Shown in pieces: positions 61,836 to 64,000 of a DNA stretch of 64,000 bases. Positions within the stretch are counted from its first letter, which is position 1, and every line of letters starts with the position of its first letter. Below the pieces are notes generated by a model. It was given only the letters and a program-made list of their open reading frames with translations. It had not been told where the DNA came from and did no database searches. The position numbers and the translations under genes were made by a program. Where the stretch lies: positions 2,232,001 to 2,296,000 of the forward strand of contig NZ_CP144125.1 of the NCBI RefSeq assembly GCF_036429475.1, given 5' to 3'. Origin of the DNA: Halalkalicoccus sp. CGA53. GTDB taxonomy: Archaea; Halobacteriota; Halobacteria; Halobacteriales; Halalkalicoccaceae.

Positions 61836-62999
61836 ATGTCTCACACAGACAGGCACCCGAACCGATCCGACGGCGGTTCGGGGCGTCGGACCTTCATGAA
61901 AGCGGCCGGTGCGCTCGGTGCGGTCTCCGCGATGGGGGGTCTCGCCGGTTGTTTCGGTGACGATGACGCCAACGGCGACGCCGAGGAAGTCGACGACCCA
62001 GACGACCTGCCGGAGGAAGAGATCGTCTGGCACCACCTCGGTGCACCCGACATCTCACTCCACAACCACCGCCAGGCGGTGACCTTCCAGCAGCTAATGG
62101 ACGAGTGGAGCGACGGACGGTTCCAGGTCGACATCGCCCCGGCGGGCGAACTCGCGGGCGACGTCGAGTCCGTCGAGCAGGCCCAGGAGGGCGCCATCGA
62201 GGTCGCGGCGGGGATCGCCGAGGGACACGTCGCACCGTTCTGGCCGGACATCAACGTGATCGGGATGCCGTTCGCGTATCCCGACGTCACCGTCGCGAAC
62301 TACGTCTGGGATCACACCGATTTCGGTCGCGGCATGCGCCAGAGTATGGCGGAGGACATGGACGTCACGCCGATCAGCTGGTATGACAACGGCGGTATGC
62401 GCTGTTACACGTCCAGCCAGCCCCTCGAGTCGCCCGATGACTTCGAGGGACAGTCCTTCCGTAACATGGACATCGAAGCGCACCTGGAGATCACGCGGTC
62501 GCTGGGCGCGTCCGCCGAGCCGATCGACTGGACCGAACTCTACGAGGCGCTGGACACGGGTGTCGTGGACGGACAGGAGAACGCGGTCCCGACGATCCCA
62601 CTGGAGAACCTCCAGGAGGTCCAGGAGTACCTCTACCTGACCCTGCACGTCTACTCGATCAACTTCGCGCTGGCCTCCAACCAGTGGTGGGAGGACCTCC
62701 ACCCGACCTATCAGCACCTCGTTCGAACTGCCGGTGCGTACGCGGGCAACCACGCCCGGAAGGTCAACCGGCTCCAGCGCGTCCAGTTGCTCACCGTCTT
62801 CGAGGAGGAGTACGACATGACGATCACCTCGCCGACGCCCGAGGACCACGAACGGATGCAGGAGATGACCCAGGGGCCGGTCGGCGAGATCATCGAAGAG
62901 GAGGTGTCCGACGCCGGCCTGATCGACGATCAGGAAGAAGCAATCGAGACGGCGATGGAGGAACTGGGCTACGATCCGGAGATCGCACCGGAGACGTAG
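61836..62999 (+). CDS. dctP: TRAP transporter substrate-binding protein DctP (second system)
   Basis: A 387-residue binding protein. Tat signal GRRTFMKAAGALGAVSAMGG with lipobox Cys39 (LAGC), an acidic linker, then the DctP fold with GRFQVDIAPAGELAGDVES and ELYEALDTGVVDGQENAVPT, cited as EALDTGVVDGQENA. The ATG at 61836 is chosen because the earlier in-frame ATG (61809) lies inside the TATA element. It is closely related to the pseudogene at 58020 and only distantly to the DctP at 42193, so the ligand probably differs. Confidence 0.92.
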   Translation: MSHTDRHPNRSDGGSGRRTFMKAAGALGAVSAMGGLAGCFGDDDANGDAEEVDDPDDLPEEEIVWHHLGAPDISLHNHRQAVTFQQLMDEWSDGRFQVDIAPAGELAGDVESVEQAQEGAIEVAAGIAEGHVAPFWPDINVIGMPFAYPDVTVANYVWDHTDFGRGMRQSMAEDMDVTPISWYDNGGMRCYTSSQPLESPDDFEGQSFRNMDIEAHLEITRSLGASAEPIDWTELYEALDTGVVDGQENAVPTIPLENLQEVQEYLYLTLHVYSINFALASNQWWEDLHPTYQHLVRTAGAYAGNHARKVNRLQRVQLLTVFEEEYDMTITSPTPEDHERMQEMTQGPVGEIIEEEVSDAGLIDDQEEAIETAMEELGYDPEIAPET

Positions 63000-63060
63000 G
63001 AGGAAAGACTGAATACGAATAGCTCGTAGTGTTCGTCCGGAGTACTAGATCACGGCACAC

Positions 63061-63750
63061 ATGTCAACACCTACCACTGTTATCGAGTACGTAGATACCT
63101 ACATCGATAGGGCGCTCACTCCGTTGAGCAGAACCGTCCGGGCGGTGTTCGACAGGTACGATCGCCACCTGGAGTGGTGGTTCGAGACGATGGATCGGCT
63201 GGAGGCGGCGCTGTGGACGGTCGGGAAGACGATACTCGCCGTACTCGCGATCCTCGTCACGTTCCAGGTCGTGACACGATACCTGTTCAACTGGATCCCG
63301 GTGTGGGGTGGCGAACTCGCCTCGTATCTGGGGATCTGGGCGTCGCTGCTCATGCTATGCGCGCTGGTCTGGAGCGACACCCACCTCCAGGTTGAGTTCG
63401 TCTTCGAGAAGCTCCCGCTCAGGATGAGACGCCGCATCAGATCGCTCCAGCTCATCCTCATCGGCGGGTTCGCGCTCGCGTACACCTACTACGGGTGGCA
63501 GTACGCGTACGGCGCCGGGTTCCGCTCGTACTCCACCTCGCTGCACCACTTCTTCGGTCTCCTCCCGTTCGTTCCGTCGGGGTGGCGACTCGACATGTTC
63601 TGGGTCTATATCATCCTCCCGATCAGTGGCGTGTTGTTCGTTCTGGCTGCCTTCTCGAAGCTCCTTCAGATCAACTACTATCCCGAACAGCTCAGGGAGG
63701 ATTACTCCCAGCGATACGGTGCCGTCGAAGTGGAAACGGGGGCCGACTGA
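63061..63750 (+). CDS. dctQ: TRAP transporter small permease DctQ (second system)
   Basis: A 229-residue membrane protein with four segments (about 60-80, 95-115, 135-155, 180-205). The DctQ motif WGGELASYLGIWASLLMLCA is present. An N-terminal extension of about 45 residues precedes the first segment. It lies 61 bases after dctP. Confidence 0.9.
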   Translation: MSTPTTVIEYVDTYIDRALTPLSRTVRAVFDRYDRHLEWWFETMDRLEAALWTVGKTILAVLAILVTFQVVTRYLFNWIPVWGGELASYLGIWASLLMLCALVWSDTHLQVEFVFEKLPLRMRRRIRSLQLILIGGFALAYTYYGWQYAYGAGFRSYSTSLHHFFGLLPFVPSGWRLDMFWVYIILPISGVLFVLAAFSKLLQINYYPEQLREDYSQRYGAVEVETGAD

Positions 63751-63752
63751 CG

Positions 63753-64000
63753 ATGGATACGATGTTGTTGCTCGGGCTAATGGTCCTCCTGCTCGTGTTC
63801 ATCTTCTCACGAGTGGAGATCGCGTTCACGCTCGGGATGGTCGGCTTCGTTTTCCTGTTGATCGCCGACCAGTCCCTCGTCACCGGGATCTCACGGGCGT
63901 TCGGGGGGCTCAACCGGTTCGTGTTGTTGGCGATCCCCTTCTTCCTTCTCGCGGGCGAGTTGATGAACCAGTCGGGAATCACCGAACGTCTCATCGAAGC
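63753..64000 (+). CDS. dctM: TRAP transporter large permease DctM (second system), partial
   Basis: The first 82 codons of a DctM permease, cut by the window edge. MDTMLLLGLMVLLLVFIFSR, then LAIPFFLLAGELMNQSGITE, which is the typical DctM opening. It starts 2 bases after dctQ. Confidence 0.9.
   Translation, partial: MDTMLLLGLMVLLLVFIFSRVEIAFTLGMVGFVFLLIADQSLVTGISRAFGGLNRFVLLAIPFFLLAGELMNQSGITERLIE

Overview
The window is about 64 kb of high-GC archaeal chromosome and almost certainly comes from a haloarchaeon (class Halobacteria). The predicted proteins are very rich in Asp and Glu. Many secreted proteins carry twin-arginine signals, often with a lipobox Cys. Many genes have a TATA element about 25-30 bases before an ATG, the usual layout of leaderless haloarchaeal transcripts. 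Typical haloarchaeal families are present: DUF5794/DUF5795-like proteins, DpsA, the phaRPEC cluster and DctP proteins exported by Tat. The sequence does not fix the genus. There are no rRNA genes, no CRISPR array and one tRNA (Lys).

Region 1 (1-30 kb) is mostly housekeeping. It holds guaB, a NodB-type deacetylase, a trypsin-like protease, tRNA-Lys, a TrkA-N/DHH phosphoesterase, a PRC-barrel protein, a zinc-type ABC importer (znuB, znuC, znuA), a His/Asp-rich lipoprotein, YbaK, a YihY/BrkB membrane protein, a PfkB sugar kinase, dpsA, a NIF3 protein, an old-yellow-enzyme oxidoreductase, a DUF35/thiolase pair, a multicopper oxidase and a peptide-type binding protein. The polyhydroxyalkanoate cluster follows (phaB, phaC, phaE, phaP, phaR, with a divergent MaoC/PhaJ-like hydratase).

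Region 2 (30.8-38 kb) is an iron(III) ABC transporter in two transcription units. Palindromes of the form TTAGGC-N2-GCCTAA, as expected for DtxR-family iron regulators, lie before both units. A further copy precedes an unlinked 51-residue protein near dpsA. A ferredoxin, a serine hydrolase, an HTH protein and an HMA-like small protein follow.

Region 3 (38.6-64 kb) is a catabolic island for sugar acids and hydroxy acids. It contains an iron alcohol dehydrogenase, mannonate dehydratase, three mandelate-racemase-type dehydratases, two zinc alcohol dehydrogenases, two fumarylacetoacetate-hydrolase-fold proteins, an aldehyde dehydrogenase, a LarA-like racemase, a 2-hydroxyacid dehydrogenase, an SDR, one complete TRAP transporter, a second TRAP system running off the right edge, and a broken paralogue of its binding protein. 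Together these could convert imported aldonates or uronates through 2-keto-3-deoxy acids to 2-oxoglutarate (Weimberg-type) or to KDG.

The most unusual items are: (i) a domain inserted in the ZnuA-like protein that is homologous to the neighbouring His-rich lipoprotein, with both genes sharing a promoter motif; (ii) an enolase paralogue lacking the conserved active-site His, beside an APH-fold kinase and a TRAP importer; (iii) a FAH-family gene whose promoter-positioned start reads ATG-TAA; (iv) a thiolase with Ser at the usual nucleophile position; and (v) the iron-box regulon.
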